From NCBI GenBank assembly GCA_028023455.1, contig JAQFVV010000023.1:620001-684000 (forward strand): a stretch of 64,000 nt of DNA. Direction: 5' to 3'. Within the stretch, counting starts at the first letter, position 1; every line of letters starts with the position of its first letter. The notes under the pieces were generated by a model that worked only from the letters and a program-made list of their open reading frames with translations, searched no databases and was not told the origin of the DNA. This stretch comes from Epiperipatus broadwayi (taxonomy: Eukaryota > Onychophora > Udeonychophora > Euonychophora > Peripatidae). Below, in pieces: positions 11,274 through 23,758 of this stretch. Position numbers and translations under genes: made by a program.

Positions 11274-12309
11274 AAGCAACTCATAAAATATTATTTTTTA
11301 GCAGTAATATCTTTACACCATTACAGGATCAATCTATATATAGTTGGAATAAATAATCATTAGATAGTAGCACAAATTCATAAGACTCATTTATCAAAAA
11401 CCAATCTTAAGTATCATTTAGTGTCCACTGATTACACAACTATTTCTGTATTGGATGTTTTGTGACTTGATATTATATTGTTAATGTATACTTTATATTT
11501 TTACAGATGGTGATGTATTTATGCAAGGAAGATAAATATGTGTATAATTCTATTCTCAAAAATTTCAACTTTTACAGACTATAATATGCCTAAGCAATTC
11601 AAAAGTAAAATCAAAAATAAGCCACTAAAAAAATTTAAAGTTAACTGATTACTAGCAAAATTTAAAAAAAGCCAGATATATATGTAAAAAAACAAAATAG
11701 ATCTAGTAATGATTTTACATATTGCTATCTTATTTAATGAACCAAAGTTAGTAAATAAAGTTTCTATTTTATTTTCTATTTCTCCTAAGACATTGAGCAT
11801 ATGGGATATCCAACAACTGATTGTAACAACTATTTTATTCAAATTTTTCATAACACTAAAATCTAAACTGAGTTTTATCTCCATTACCTTAATTAAAAGA
11901 TTCTATACTTTCTATACTATAATTAGAAATTTCTTATTTTCATTATAACTATTTTGTTTCTTTACAGATTTAGTAAATGTATTCTCAGATACAAAGATAA
12001 AGCTAATGTTGGTAACAAACAACAATAGTCATTTCAACATTAATGATATTTACAAGTTACATAGTCGGCAACTTGTAGAATTTATGGACAAATAAAAATA
12101 AAATAACTGGCAATGTAAAGGTGAAAAAGAATCTCCAGATTAAAAGATATCTAACTCACCATAGAGAATGAGCTAAGGACTTTTGAAAAAATATACTACT
12201 GGCATTTATGATGCAAGTAATTTGGATGATAAGTCACTGATATTGCTATTTAAAAAGTAAAAAATTCAAAACTGAAAAGAATCCTAAATGACATGTCTTC
12301 ATATCTTAA

Positions 12310-12575
12310 GACACAAGAAAATTATGGTGAACTAACTGAGGCCTATTGCTAGAAGTGATGACAATAGACGGATAGTTGAAACCTTAAACTGAATCCCCTG
12401 AGACTGCAGAAGACCTAGAAAGAAACTACATATGAGATGAATGGATGATATAAAGAAGAATGCTATAGTAATGGAGAGAAGTAATATGTTTGAGAAACTA
12501 GATTAAATTTAGAAAGACATTTAGCCTGCAGAAGTTCAATGATAAATGAAAATGAATAGGTTGACTTTGAAAGCT
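12310..12575 (+). pseudogene. 3' end fragment of an RTE-like LINE
   Basis: It contains cctattgctagaagtgatgacaatagacgg, parallel to gcattgctagaagagatgataatagatgg in the LINE at 32.1-34.9 kb, with translation IARSDDNRRIVETLN. It continues through the matching tail (gacatttagcctgcag against gactttcatcctgcag). Stops interrupt the frame. It is a 5'-truncated plus-strand copy of the same family. Confidence 0.65.
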
Positions 12576-13439
12576 ATTTAAATGGTTGCTAAAGATAAAC
12601 CATTAAATATGTTAAGAGGAGTTTTGTAAAATCAGAATAATATTTTTTAAATATTTAGGAAGCTAGGGCATAAAAAAAAAATTCCCCAAATAATAAAATT
12701 GCAATGGTAAATAATTATTCTCAGTCAATAAATGCTTAATTAATAACCTTAAAAATAATATCACATGACAAATAATACATTGATACAATTGTTCTGCATT
12801 TCAATTTTCTTTGCAAATCCAGTTTTACATGGTCCCTAAGATAAAGAAAAGGCCTCATAGCATAGTTTTTTAACACATCTATATATTGCCCACAACCTGT
12901 TTGAGTCATAACCAGAGTGAATCTTGAAATTTATTAAATCACAAACAGGATTAGCATTATTATTTCCTATAGATAGCCCATAGATAAATAAACTAATTGA
13001 CCCATCAATATTTTGACATTCTAGTTTAGAAGTAAAGATCTCGCATTAATTTGGATTGGTTATCTGAATGTTGAAATGTGGTTTTCCAGTGGCAGGAAGT
13101 TGTAATACTTCAAGGATCTTCGAGTCCATAGCTACCAATCATTTTATTTTACCAGAGACAAAATTTAGTAAATAAAATTATATGGGATGCAAAAATACAA
13201 ACATATTCATTAAGCAAAGAATGTTGTAGCTAGGTTTGCATTACCATTTAGTACTACTGATTATACTTATTATCATAATGTGTCTTATGAAGTTGAAAAC
13301 AGATATGATTAATGACAATTGATATAAGCTAGAAAGGAAGTCATTTATTGATTTTTACCATCCCTTTAAACATAATGTAAACATTAGTTTATATTATTAT
13401 TAGATATTATCAAGATGCTCATTGGCAATCATATGAATA

Positions 13440-14240
13440 ATACCTCTCCGATTCATCCACACCATTGCTGATCGTACTTTTTTCCTTCTACCATTAAATT
13501 TTCTATGCATTCTATAATTTTTCTAATGAATTAGATTGACTCATAATCTAATTAAAATAAAATAATTTTAATTTGTTTTTACTCCAAGCAAAATTATACA
13601 TTTAATCTAATCAAATAATCACTTGCTTGTTGGTTGTTTAGTTTTTGCAGCTCAACAATATTCTCAAAAATCTTCCATTAACAGAATAATCCAAAAGCAT
13701 TAATATTTTACCTACTCCTTTTCTTCTATGTCCAACTTTCACATCCACAGAGTCACAAAAAATATCTTGGCTTGAAAATTATAAACTCTGTTCTAAAGCT
13801 ATGTCCCTCAAAAAGATTTACTCCACACTTTTTATTATAAGTCTCCAATATCAGTTTATGAAGCATCTCTCAATTGCTGTATCCTCTGCTGTTGATAAAT
13901 AAGCCAAGAGAATAAAAAAAAAGTGGCAATTTAAATTCTCTATCTTCATTATTAACTTTGAAATCATTAGCGCTTATTATTTATTTTACCTTCTTCATAA
14001 TTATCTGCAATCCCAATTTCGTATTCAGTTAACTTTCATCAATATGAATATTAAATTCTCTGCATGGAAGGAGGTAACATAACTAACACCATTTGCTCAT
14101 CATGAGCACTTTTGACAGTCATAATTTATTCCAGAATTTCAATTTTAGAGCTTCATTATTAATTCTAATAAAACTGCCCACAATTAAGATGACTATTTAG
14201 GCTGATTGGCTTGTACTCAAAATTTTAGTTCTGCCTATTT
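13440..14240 (-). pseudogene. LINE reverse transcriptase C-terminal fragment, second family
   Basis: On the minus strand, 13752-13729 reads LCGCESWT, the LYGCE(S/T)WT motif just after the reverse transcriptase of many RTE-like and related LINEs. It is followed by a stop and then KKRSR and NAFGLFC. Upstream are FYSLGLFINSRGYSN, resembling YLGSxITxDGR, and downstream is FIRKIIECIENLMVEGKKYD. Order and spacing fit the region between thumb and C-terminus. Frames change several times. It differs from the LINE at 32-35 kb, which reads TYRSKTWTLNRR here. Confidence 0.6.
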
Positions 14241-14539
14241 ACATTTTTAATTCATTGATTTAAATACTAAGCTATGAATAAAATTCAGCCAGTTAGCAAA
14301 GATCAGTGAAAATTTGGCATTCCAAATAAAGGAAGAACAACACTACACTATAAAACAGTTACCGAAGTCTGATAATGCAAAGCAATCTACTATGATTGAT
14401 TTCTAATACCCATTGGTTATGCTCATTGTTTAGACTATAGCTTCTAATGTTTGGATGAAAAATATATTTTTCATATAGCAATTCTTTTCCTAACTTTTTT
14501 TATCAACACTTTGTTAGATTTATATATATGGAATTAAAG

Positions 14540-14700
14540 AATAAATCACTCTCCCTCAAGCTCTAAATGAACAACATTCTGCATGTCTAACGAGGATAAA
14601 GAATAAAATGCATTCATTTTATTCTTAATCCTTTGCTAAGCATACAAAGTGTTATTCATTCATAGCCAAAGAGAGAATGGTTTATTCTTTAATAACATAA
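14540..14700. repeat. Small inverted repeat
   Basis: aaagaataaatcactctccc near 14534 is inverted, with changes, as gagagaatggtttattcttt near 14673. An inner pair (aaagaataaaatgcattcattttattctt) sits near 14599. It could be a decayed MITE; ends were not defined. Confidence 0.4.
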
Positions 14701-15058
14701 GTACTAAGCTATGCTAATTTTATGTTCATATATATTGAGATTGTTGATTATGTTTAAAGGTTGACTGCTTTCATGTATTTCTATATATATATATATCAAA
14801 TTTGTGTTTATGCCCACATTATGCGGGTAATGATTTTCAAATTATAAACATCCGAGTTCAGGTTAATATTAATGGAAATCTACACAGGCTATCCATGTAT
14901 TTTTTACACCTTCATTTCCATCTTTTTTTTCTAGTTTCAGGAAAGGTAAGTCTCAGTTTTCAAAAAATAAAAATTTTATAATTTTTGTGATCAATTAAAT
15001 TGAATTTTTTTGTCTTTCTCTCATTTTTTTGATAGTTACTGAAAAAGCATTCGACATG

Positions 15059-15098
15059 AAAATACATCGATAAAAATAATTTTTTACCGATGTATTTT
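15059..15098. repeat. Hairpin near piggyBac remnant
   Basis: AAAATACATCG at 15059-15069 pairs with CGATGTATTTT at 15088-15098, and the A/T-rich inner bases extend the stem. It lies about 300 bp upstream of the piggyBac remnant and might be a subterminal repeat of it; no matching second copy was seen. Confidence 0.5.
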
Positions 15099-15389
15099 GA
15101 AGACATTATGGGGAGCCTAATGGTAAGTATTTATTTTTCTATATTTTTTAATTATTATTTTGTTTTTATATATTTCTTAATTATTATTTTATTTTTATAT
15201 ATTTGTATTTGATAAAAAATATACGAAAAAATTATTATTGAAACATAAAAAAAAAAAATAGCTCGTGATTGTGTACATTTATATCATGAATTATCTGCAT
15301 TTTTTGCTATGATGTGGGTTTGGGTCCAGTATTTGAATTAAGTGATATGAGACAAAGATAAACATATTTTGCAAATATTATGACCGGAT

Positions 15390-15665
15390 TTAAATTTTTC
15401 TATAATGTCTTATCAGCATTTTAATAATAATAAAAATACGCAAATGCTAAAAGTAAAGATTTTGGTAGTATATAAACTTAGGTCGATTATACACTTTTTC
15501 AATGTAAATTTCAAAGCTGTGCAAAGAGAGGTGGCAGTTGATGAAGCTATTACTAAATTTATGGCCATAGTAGCATGAAGCAATATGAGCCCTCAAAATC
15601 CGAAACGATAGGATAAATAATACTACATCACACTGACTCTAAACTACTAACCTATGTGCCTCAAG
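15390..15665 (+). pseudogene. piggyBac-family transposase remnant, second copy
   Basis: The frame reads VYKLRSIIHFFNVNFKAVQR and directly continues VAVDEAITKF (15531-15560), followed by MAIVA, a stop, and SNMSPQNPKR. This is the classic piggyBac block: LxxLRPxIDxxNxxF, variable residues, (L/V)xVDExMxxFxGR, then KPxKR. It aligns closely with the remnant at 8514 (VAVDKAITKF), so both are probably copies of one family. The first catalytic aspartate is kept, but stops break the frame. Only this central part is recognisable. Confidence 0.72.
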
Positions 15666-16318
15666 GTTAACTCTATAATAAATTTAGTATTTTATTCACT
15701 TTTTATTTTATAATGTATATAGTGACTATTTTAGTAGTACTTTTTAATAAATTACAAACTATACTGAAGTTGTTAATTATAATCTTCAAATTATACTAAT
15801 TATTGATCAATATTAACTACTTGTTATAAGAAATATTATTAGGGATGACATATTTATTGCAAACCCCTGTATGGAAATATATTTTGAAGGGCTACTAGGA
15901 AAAAATGAAAGGTACTAAGGTCTTTATTCTATGAAGTTTTCAAGTGATGGATTACCTTAGGTGTTATTATATACTAATTTTTTAGAAATTTTATGATGAC
16001 ACCAACTAACCTACTAACAAAAATATAATTTTAAGTTGTATGCATGATAATGTAGAATTTATAAAATAATAATTTAGAATTTATAAAATAATATGAAAAT
16101 AATTATTAGAAATATTAACTTTTAATCCATTTTTATTACATTGAATATCAATGACTATTTTTTTTTTTTCAGTTTAATTACATTCTATCTTTCAAATAAT
16201 ATATATTATGTCATTTTTTATTAATAAAACTTAAAACTTATGATAAAATTTGTGGCTTAGCATAATTTTTTAAATATTCAATATGGCTGCTTGCAAGTGA
16301 AGAGAATATATATATATT

Positions 16319-16868
16319 ACTTAGATAATAAATCTAATAGTGCTCAAGGTTACATAGGTATTCAATGTAAATATGTGAAAGCAGTCAACACATAAACAAT
16401 ACCAATATATAATTAACAACAACAATCTCAATCCATTGTCAAGACAACCTTCTTTAATGAATAGATACAAATATACCTTTAACTATGGTCTAATGTGTTT
16501 ATATAGACACTAAAAATTGTAACTTGACTATAGAGAATTAAATAAACCTCCCTAAACATGTAAATATAACCTGTTCTGAAAGCAGATTAACAACTAGTCA
16601 ATTATGATTTTCAAATTGCAATTATAACTTTCAAATTGCACTCACTAGATAATAAATCTAGTAATGCTTAAGGTTAGATAAGTTTCAATGTAAATACATG
16701 AGAACAGTATATACTTAAACAATACCAATATTACCAACAATCATCAAATTCACTCTGTCGTCAAGGGAAACCTTCTTTAATAATTTAAAGATGGAAATCC
16801 ACTTTTATCTATGGTCTAATGTGTTTATACAGATAGATACTAAAGATTGCAACTTGACTACATATAGT
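16319..16868. repeat. Two diverged direct repeats of about 230 bp
   Basis: Copy 1 (about 16319-16545) and copy 2 (about 16647-16868) share ttagataataaatctaatagtgctcaaggtta, then caaccttctttaat, then ctatggtctaatgtgtttata and ttgcaacttgacta-type stretches, with many substitutions. A piece (gaaagcagtcaac...aacaatctcaat) also occurs inverted at about 14733-14785. No coding potential. Confidence 0.6.
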
Positions 16869-17562
16869 GAAATTATTAATATATTGGCTAAACATCGCCT
16901 CATCGATGTTAATCATATTAGAACAACAATTTAATTCTTTTTTATATTTAAATATATTTAAAAAATATTGGTCTTGTTTTCAAAGCATGAAGGTATTATC
17001 ATGGAGCTGTTGATATATAGTATATTGTAAATGAACAGTGTGGATAGCAAGTATTTAAGCTTCTAGCATATCTGACAAGACTATGCTTAACAAAATACAT
17101 GTAATGAAAGAGAACTGTTCTGTTATTTTACAATGGATAGCAGTTAACAGTCTTAGGCCCTACCTTTTAGACTATTATGATCTGCTATTATTTATTTACA
17201 TACATTCTAATCGCAATTACTATTACTATTTTAATTATTATAATTACATATATATGTGTGATATTATTATTACTATTTGCAGGATATTCCGTGTAGTGAA
17301 AAAGCTAAATGCTGACGTTTCAGTACAATATCAAGTACCTTCCTTAGAGCGTCATCATTTTTATTATTTTCTTTCTCCTCATATTTAAATTCTAAACCTT
17401 AAAATATCACATGATCACTATCTTTCATGTTTGCTCATAACTGTTGTTATAATAGGCAAAACTCTCTCCATACAGTAGTGCCACTCTAAGCAAGACAGAG
17501 TAATCAATGGATGCCAGAAGGCTTGTGCATAAAATCCCTATCTAGTGCCTACTCATCCAATA

Positions 17563-17604
17563 TCCCCAAACTAGTTTCTGGCTTATGGCCTTCGTCAGTG
17601 AGGA
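17563..17604 (-). ncRNA. Hammerhead ribozyme motif, type I (consensus core)
   Basis: On the minus strand: stem I strand UCCUCA pairs over 6 bp (one G-U) with UGGGGA. The core CUGACGA fits CUGANGA exactly. Stem II is GGC, loop CAUAA, GCC, flanked by an A-A mismatch where a pair is expected next to the core. GAA follows, then the palindrome ACUAGU as stem III and a GUU cleavage triplet. A palindromic stem III cannot fold stably alone but can form in a dimer, as known for other short-stem-III hammerheads. Confidence 0.75.
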
Positions 17605-17754
17605 GCCTTGAATCTGAGAGCACTGCACCTAGATCTTAGGATCTAATGCAACCCTCCAGCAATTACCTTTTAACTCTACATAACTACTAAACTATGAAAA
17701 TAAAATTGAAAACACACAGATATTTTCAATTTAAGCTCAATAGCTCAAATAGTC

Positions 17755-17792
17755 ACTGACGAAGGCCATAAGCCAGAAACTAGTTTGGGGAT
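17755..17792 (+). ncRNA. Hammerhead ribozyme motif, partner copy with broken stem I
   Basis: It has the same core, stem II, GAAA and ACUAGU palindrome as 17563-17604, but on the plus strand. The upstream stem I strand is AAUAGUCA instead of UCCUCA, so only about three pairs with UGGGGA remain. The break coincides with the end of the inverted repeat, so this half was probably joined from elsewhere. Confidence 0.6.
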
Positions 17793-19791
17793 ATTGGATG
17801 AGTAGGCACTAGATAGGGATTTTATGCACAAGCCTTCTGGCATCCATTGATTACTCTGTCTTGCTTAGAGTGGCACTACTGTATGGAGAGAGTTTTGCCT
17901 ATTTAAATTCTATTGGTTGAGAAGTTTTAAAATTTATTTTCTCTTCCAATAGCTTCTTCCAAATGTTGTTATATATATATATTGAGAGAGATGGCATATA
18001 TATATGTGTGTGTGTGTATGTGTAAAACAACCAATATCTTTATTTTATATATATATAATTTGAATTTATTTTTAACAATTTATCAATTTTGATCAAATCT
18101 AAAAATGGAAAAAGGAAGGAAAAATGTTTTCTGGAACATAATGAAAATTAAAACTTGTGACAGTAACTCGAAATGAATAATTCATAACTTTAAAACAATA
18201 TAAAACATCTGGTATTACACGTTGTATTATTTTAAATATTATGCTTGACAGCATTTTCTTAAAACTAAGATTTCATTCTAGACTGAGGAAAACATTAAAA
18301 GAAAAGATCAGTGGTGAATCTAAAATATAAATGTAAACCAATAGAAAAAATTATTCAAAAATTTGTTTACCTATTATAATGAAAGATAATTTCATTAGAA
18401 TATACTGTTATCAAAAATCATTTTAGACCCACAATTAATTGACTTGGTTAAATAAATAATGCTTCTTAATGAATAAATGAAATGAAAATTTTAGAATGTA
18501 GAAAAAAAAAGAGATTTATATGCAAATGAATATGTTATATAAAAACCATTCTTTTAAAGTGAATTAAAGAAATATGTTTTAAAAAAATAAGTTTAATGAT
18601 TTTGCTTTCTATTGTTATGGGAAATAAATTAGTATATTTTACTAACAAAAAACATATATATAAAATATGAGTAATGAGAAAATGTAAAGAATGAATAAAA
18701 GGAGATATAACTTTTTATTAGTAATACTAAAAATAAGCTAATTAAATAAAATTAAATTAATTTTAAAAAAAATTTCTACCAGCAATAATAGCATAATCAA
18801 AAATTAAAACAAATACTTCCAAATGGCTAAGTGAAAAAGAGATTATGTGTAGCATAAAGACTGTAACTGAAGTAGATAACGGATATTACTCATAGAAAAA
18901 GATGCTGGAACAATTAGTAAATAGGAGCAGAGTTTACCATGTAGTTTCTAAAGGCAGACGAGGAATTCTTTATAAACTGCTCCAATTTTATTTTATGCTA
19001 AGAAAGTCTTAATCTATGTATATATTGTACACAGTTTTGTTTAATTTCTGTTTTAATATATATTTATAATTTAATATTTATACTCCATATATTAAAATAT
19101 ATATTTTTAGGAAAGCTTTCTATTTTAACCAATATAATACTTTGCCTGATAATCATTGTACATTTGCCTATGACTAAATTATTATCATGTGCAATACGAA
19201 TGAAATCCAAACTAGCCCACATAGAAACATTTGGAGTAACTGATAACCGTGGACAGAGCATATCAAATTTAATTTGCTCTTAATATTTATAGGAGATCAT
19301 CTGACATTTGAGCAGCCAAGAAGTTGTTTGAGCACAATTCATTCAATTGGCCAAACTGTTGGGTTTTTATTCTCATCTTTGAATCAACATAGAAATCTCT
19401 ATCTCTTGAGTCACTCTAAATTATTCAGTATAATATTAATAAAAACCTAAGAAAAATATATTATCTAATAAAATGATTAAATGAAAATATCAAAAGAAAA
19501 TTATTGATGCTTTGTGAACTGGTACAATTCCTTTGAAAATTGTTTACAAGCAAATGCTAAACAAAATAGAAAACGAATGAATAAATTAATTCATTTGAAT
19601 TGTTTGTTTTCATCAATTTTTTGAACATTAGCAATTCCTGACAAGATAAAGACTGGAATTTAATTTACTTTTTCTTATCAACAACTTTTATCATTCCAGA
19701 AAGCTTTGTTTGCTCAACCATCCAATACATATTCAAGAATTTTTTGCAATTTTTTGGAATCCAATTTAGATTTGTTAATTTAGATATATAT

Positions 19792-21432
19792 TGTACCAGG
19801 AACTTACATTAAAACTGAAGTTTTAATTCATAAAAAAAATCTCCCGAATTGACTATTCATACACACACAAAATTTTATTTTATGCATTTAGTACGAAAAA
19901 AATAATTCTATATGTCCATTATGGATATGGATGACATTCCCAAAAGGAAAAAAGTAATATACGAACAGTATTCCCTCTATATACTCAGCTGAAAAAACTA
20001 TTTCTCTTAAATTAGAAACGAACTGTTCGGCAAGACCAATGGCATGTGATAAAATTTATATAATTTTATTCATTAATAATTTAATAAAAGAAAACACACA
20101 ACATAAATATATATATATCACATGATCACTATTTCTTATGATAACACATAATAAATAAATAAAAAATAATTGCCACATAAGTAAAACAACTTTTTTACTT
20201 GGATTATTAGGCCGTTTGTGAAAATCAATTAATAATCTAACCATGGTGGTATTTCTTTAATGTCATGTATGATCATACAAAAAAAAACACCCTTTTTCTT
20301 TTAAAATAAGGGAATTTATTTTACCCAAATATCATTCATTAATATTCATAACTGTTCAAGTCTTCTAGAACGTTTCTTTTTCTTTATATTCAGAATCCTA
20401 GCGATGTCTATACTTAATGTCTCCTCAATAGAGTTTTTTTTTTTGTTTCTTAAACTAAACAAAATCTTTTCTTGGTAGAATGTGGACTTCCCATATGTAT
20501 GTAATGAAATACTGATATTACAGACAGATCATGTCTTTTAAATAAAAATTTGCAAAAAACATAAATGAATAAATAAACGAAAAATACATTCTTAGTAAGA
20601 TCAATGACTAAATTAGAGTTATCTTAAGGAGATATTTAATTGTGGGTGGCAAAGGATGGACCAAGTAAGAAACAATTTTAAAACAGCTTCTTGTATTTTA
20701 TTTCATTTCAAACTCTTTATAGGCATTACTTCGACTAGTTTGATCATAGACAGCTCCACATGGTTCAAAGATTACAATAGGCATATGTTAAATTTGGCCT
20801 GCCATAATTTTATTTTCCATTATTTCAATTTTGTAAAACAATTGCAATTCAACTTAATGAACAATCTTTACCAAAATCACCAGTATATATTCTCCTCCTC
20901 GATGGCTTACCTAGGAATTAATTATCTCATCCAATATTTAAAAAACAAAATGTCCTCCAGTCTTTATTCTCACTAACGAGTTGCTAAAATTTTTTACTAA
21001 AACTATTGTCACCAAATCCTTTTCTTTTTAAAATTATGTGGTTTTAAATCTTTACACACACCCCTTCTCTGTAATTACATCTATTCAATCAAAAATTTTA
21101 CTATCTGAAAAAAAATTACTTAATATTCATTTTATTTTGTAATTAGACATTCTTCAATTTACAAATTAGGGTTGGAATTTATATGATTCTATTAACATAA
21201 CTTCTTATTTTCTTATCTAATTATACCAACAAAATTTTTAATAATGAAAATACTAATTAATCCAATTAAAATAAAATACTTTTTGTTTATTATTAAATTA
21301 ATATAACTGAACTATTTAAGGATTTTAAATAAAATATTCCTTAATTTTATTGTACTATTTTATTTTTATAATAAAATAAAAAATAATAATAATATTACAA
21401 TGCAGAAGAATATCATTAGATTGAGAGCTCCA
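19792..21432 (-). repeat. Left LTR (3' LTR) of a Ty3/Gypsy-like element
   Basis: Shares with 25630-27488 an ordered series of blocks: tgtaccaggaacttac at the left edge, actattcatacacacacaaaattttatttta, aaaacacacaacataaat, ttgcaaaa.acataaatgaataaat, cctaggaattaattatctca, and acaatgcagaagaa...gagctc at the right edge. Read on the minus strand it begins TGGAGCTC and ends GGTACA, so it has TG...CA ends. Divergence from the other copy is high, pointing to an old insertion. Confidence 0.75.
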
Positions 21433-22739
21433 TTCGGAGCAATAAAATATCTTTCTCCAATTTCTATTGGACTTTAATAGTGGCACTATACCAAGTTGAT
21501 ATATGTGGATAGTATAAACCCTACTGCTACCCTATATGTCAAGTCATTACAATTATCACTATATCTTTCAACAGAAATCCAGTATTAATATATAATAACA
21601 TTGTCCAAGATGTCCGAAAGGTCTCTGGAAGTCGTCCTCATAATTTCTTTTTTTTTTTAAATTTACTTTAATATAATTTTAAAATAGTAATTTTCTTTTT
21701 TTTCCTTGATTTTTTTTTTAAATTTCAGGACCAGCTTTAGAAAATAATTATTTATAAGTCATTTAAAATTGTAATTTAATAAATATTTTATAAAGCAACA
21801 TGGACAAATTATAAAATTAGAGGGAACGGAGGTAATTTAATCTTTTGTCTGATGAATTTTCTTATTGTCCAGATTGAGTAAAAATTTGAGTGATTTGATT
21901 CATTAAATACGGATCAAGCCAGTTTCCTTTCTGAAATATATTAATGTACAATAATCAGAATTGTTTTAATTTAGCTTCAAAAATTGAGTTATTTTACATT
22001 CAAATTGGTTAAATGTAATGAAAAATTTAAAATAATATTAATAATTGAAGAAAAACATATGGAAAATAAGCTGCAGTAAAACAAAAGAATTATATTTCAA
22101 CAAATCATTACATGAAAACCCCAATGATTTCTTGTGTCTTAGAAATTACAATAGTTGATTATTTACTTCTGTTGTCTTTTCTTCATCTAAAATTTAAATA
22201 TTTTAAATAAAAATGTAAATCTAGCCACATTATTAGTCAATATAGTGTAAAAAGTAATCATAAAATCCATAAATATTTATGAAAAATAGTTGCATTTTGC
22301 TAGCTAACACCAAATGTCATTGATATGCAAATAACGGTTAAATGCTATTCACTTTACCTTGATTATTTTTCTTGTAAAATTTATAAAATTTCTGAATCAA
22401 AGTTTATATTAAGATAAATTAATATATAAAACTTAATTGTGAATGTAAAAAAATTACAAGAAATATATTTATTTACATTCAAAATCTATTATGAAAGCAT
22501 AAAATATTTTGGATTGATTTCTGACCTTGACAATTAGAAATGCCTGGAGAACAATAGCTAAAGTTAAGAGTCAGTGCTTAGCATCACTTTATAAGAGAAA
22601 AGAGATGTGACTATATATAATAAATTGCAATCAGAAATTGATTTTTTGTGAAAAATAGTACCAATAGTAAATTTTTTTGGAATTAAAATTTAAATAACAA
22701 TACAGCTATGAATTTACAATAAAATAAGCGTAAAATAAT

Positions 22740-22871
22740 GAAAATGTGACCAAAAATGGCCGATATGGCGCAAAATTTTTCTGGTTTCCAGTTTGAAGAC
22801 CTGAAAAAAACCACTCCCAGATATCCTTTCATAAAAAGTCACCTACAATGTCTAAAAGTTTGGCCACCCCT
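22740..22871 (-). mobile_element. hAT-like element terminus, one end only
   Basis: The minus strand at 22871 begins CAGGGGTGGCCAAACTTTTA, a typical hAT-superfamily terminal inverted repeat. The adjacent ATATATAA (22872-22879) could be half of an 8-bp target duplication; the same octamer occurs near 22614, but no matching terminal repeat is next to it there. Probably a truncated non-autonomous copy inserted into the LTR element. Confidence 0.5.
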
Positions 22872-22926
22872 GATATATAACATGATCTTAATCATCAGAT
22901 CTATCAGACAATAACTGTAGGTTAGG

Positions 22927-23140
22927 TCAAAGATGGAAAAAAAAATTTCTTCTCCTATTTCTCAACTTCTGATTTGTATTGGTGGGTACTGGATGAGATC
23001 TGGCCTGATAGGGCTGATTTGATATCACCCAAATATGATGTTCAAAATCCTTTATTATCCCTGGATTCCCAAAAAAATATCTCCTGAAATTTATCCAGCA
23101 TCGATTATACCATATCAAGATCTTGATCATTAAGTTCTTT
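22927..23140 (-). pseudogene. Gypsy-type reverse transcriptase, N-terminal fragment
   Basis: The minus-strand frames read FQEIFFGNPGIIKDFEHHI and then QPYQARSHPVPTNTNQKL. This matches the Ty3/Gypsy RT entry (FxDVFSxxPGxTxxxEHxIxTG...PIxxxPYRVPxxxRxxVxxEI). A frame change occurs after that, where KSEVEK.EK would continue helix A in another frame. No catalytic YxDD box follows. Confidence 0.65.
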
Positions 23141-23348
23141 TAGATTCTCCAACCTTCTCTACCATTATTAATTGGGTAAGGGATAACTTTATTTAAACAA
23201 CACATCTTTATGCAAAGTTTAACATCTCATCACTACAAGTAACTACACCAGCAGCATAATCCATTATACATCCAGTCGTATATAAAAAATGAAATCCCAG
23301 TATCATCTCATGGATCAAATCTTTCAAAATTAAAAAAAAAAACATAAT

Positions 23349-23534
23349 TCAAACTTTTATTCTTAAGTTGTAATTGAATCTAGACCAGCTTAGAAGCCAG
23401 CTTGGTTTTATGATTATTTTCCAGTCACTTCTATAGCATTTAACAAACACTTTGATTTGTGGGTTGAACTGACTGATATGGATCCCCTCCGATGTAACTG
23501 AGATCAGACTGACAAAATCCAGCAAAACTTTCAC
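23349..23534 (-). pseudogene. Retroelement aspartic protease remnant
   Basis: The minus-strand frame starts MKVLLDFVSLISVTSEGI, which resembles the active-site strand (V/A)LLD(S/T)G(S/A)xISVIS of retroelement proteases. The catalytic triad D-S/T-G is mutated to D-F-V, so it is dead. Its position between gag and RT fits gag-pro-RT order. It is short, so identification rests mainly on position and this one motif. Confidence 0.5.
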
Positions 23535-23727
23535 AACAATGCCCTCAAATAATATTTTAATTATAGGACAAATTTAATTAATGTACTGGTATGAATGATC
23601 CTTCCATGGACACATCAGATTCATAATAGATTTAGTTGGTTTTACTTTATTGTTACTCCTATATCCTTCTGAGCATCAGTGAAAAAAACAATCTATTGAG
23701 GTTCCTTATGTTTAACTCATGTGTGTT

Positions 23728-23758
23728 CCCTATTTTTTTTTTTTTTGGGGGGGGGGGA
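23728..23758. repeat. Poly-T then poly-G tract
   Basis: An uninterrupted T run is directly followed by a run of about ten G inside the LTR element interior. Tracts of this kind are slippage-prone. Confidence 0.7.

Larger units (their letters stand above)
17403..17950. mobile_element. Ribozyme-bearing inverted element, 'aataggcaaaact' family (retrozyme-like)
   Basis: Left arm 17451-17604 and right arm 17755-17903 are near-perfect inverted copies, both ending in AATAGGCAAAACTCTCTCC at the outside. Each arm carries one hammerhead motif, in opposite orientations. Between them lies about 150 bp of unit body (cctccagcaattacc...). Outside the left arm, cacatgatcactatc...gctcataactg matches, inverted, sequence found outside the hairpin at 37.8 kb and inside the tandem element at 57 kb, so the true unit extends past the inverted repeat. 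No reading frame. No target duplication was found. Confidence 0.7.

Noticed and set aside
19064-19261. 65-residue minus-strand frame (SVTPNVSMWASLDFIRIAHD)
   Set aside because: Less low-complexity than average, but I recognise no family and see no splice sites or partner blocks; not called.
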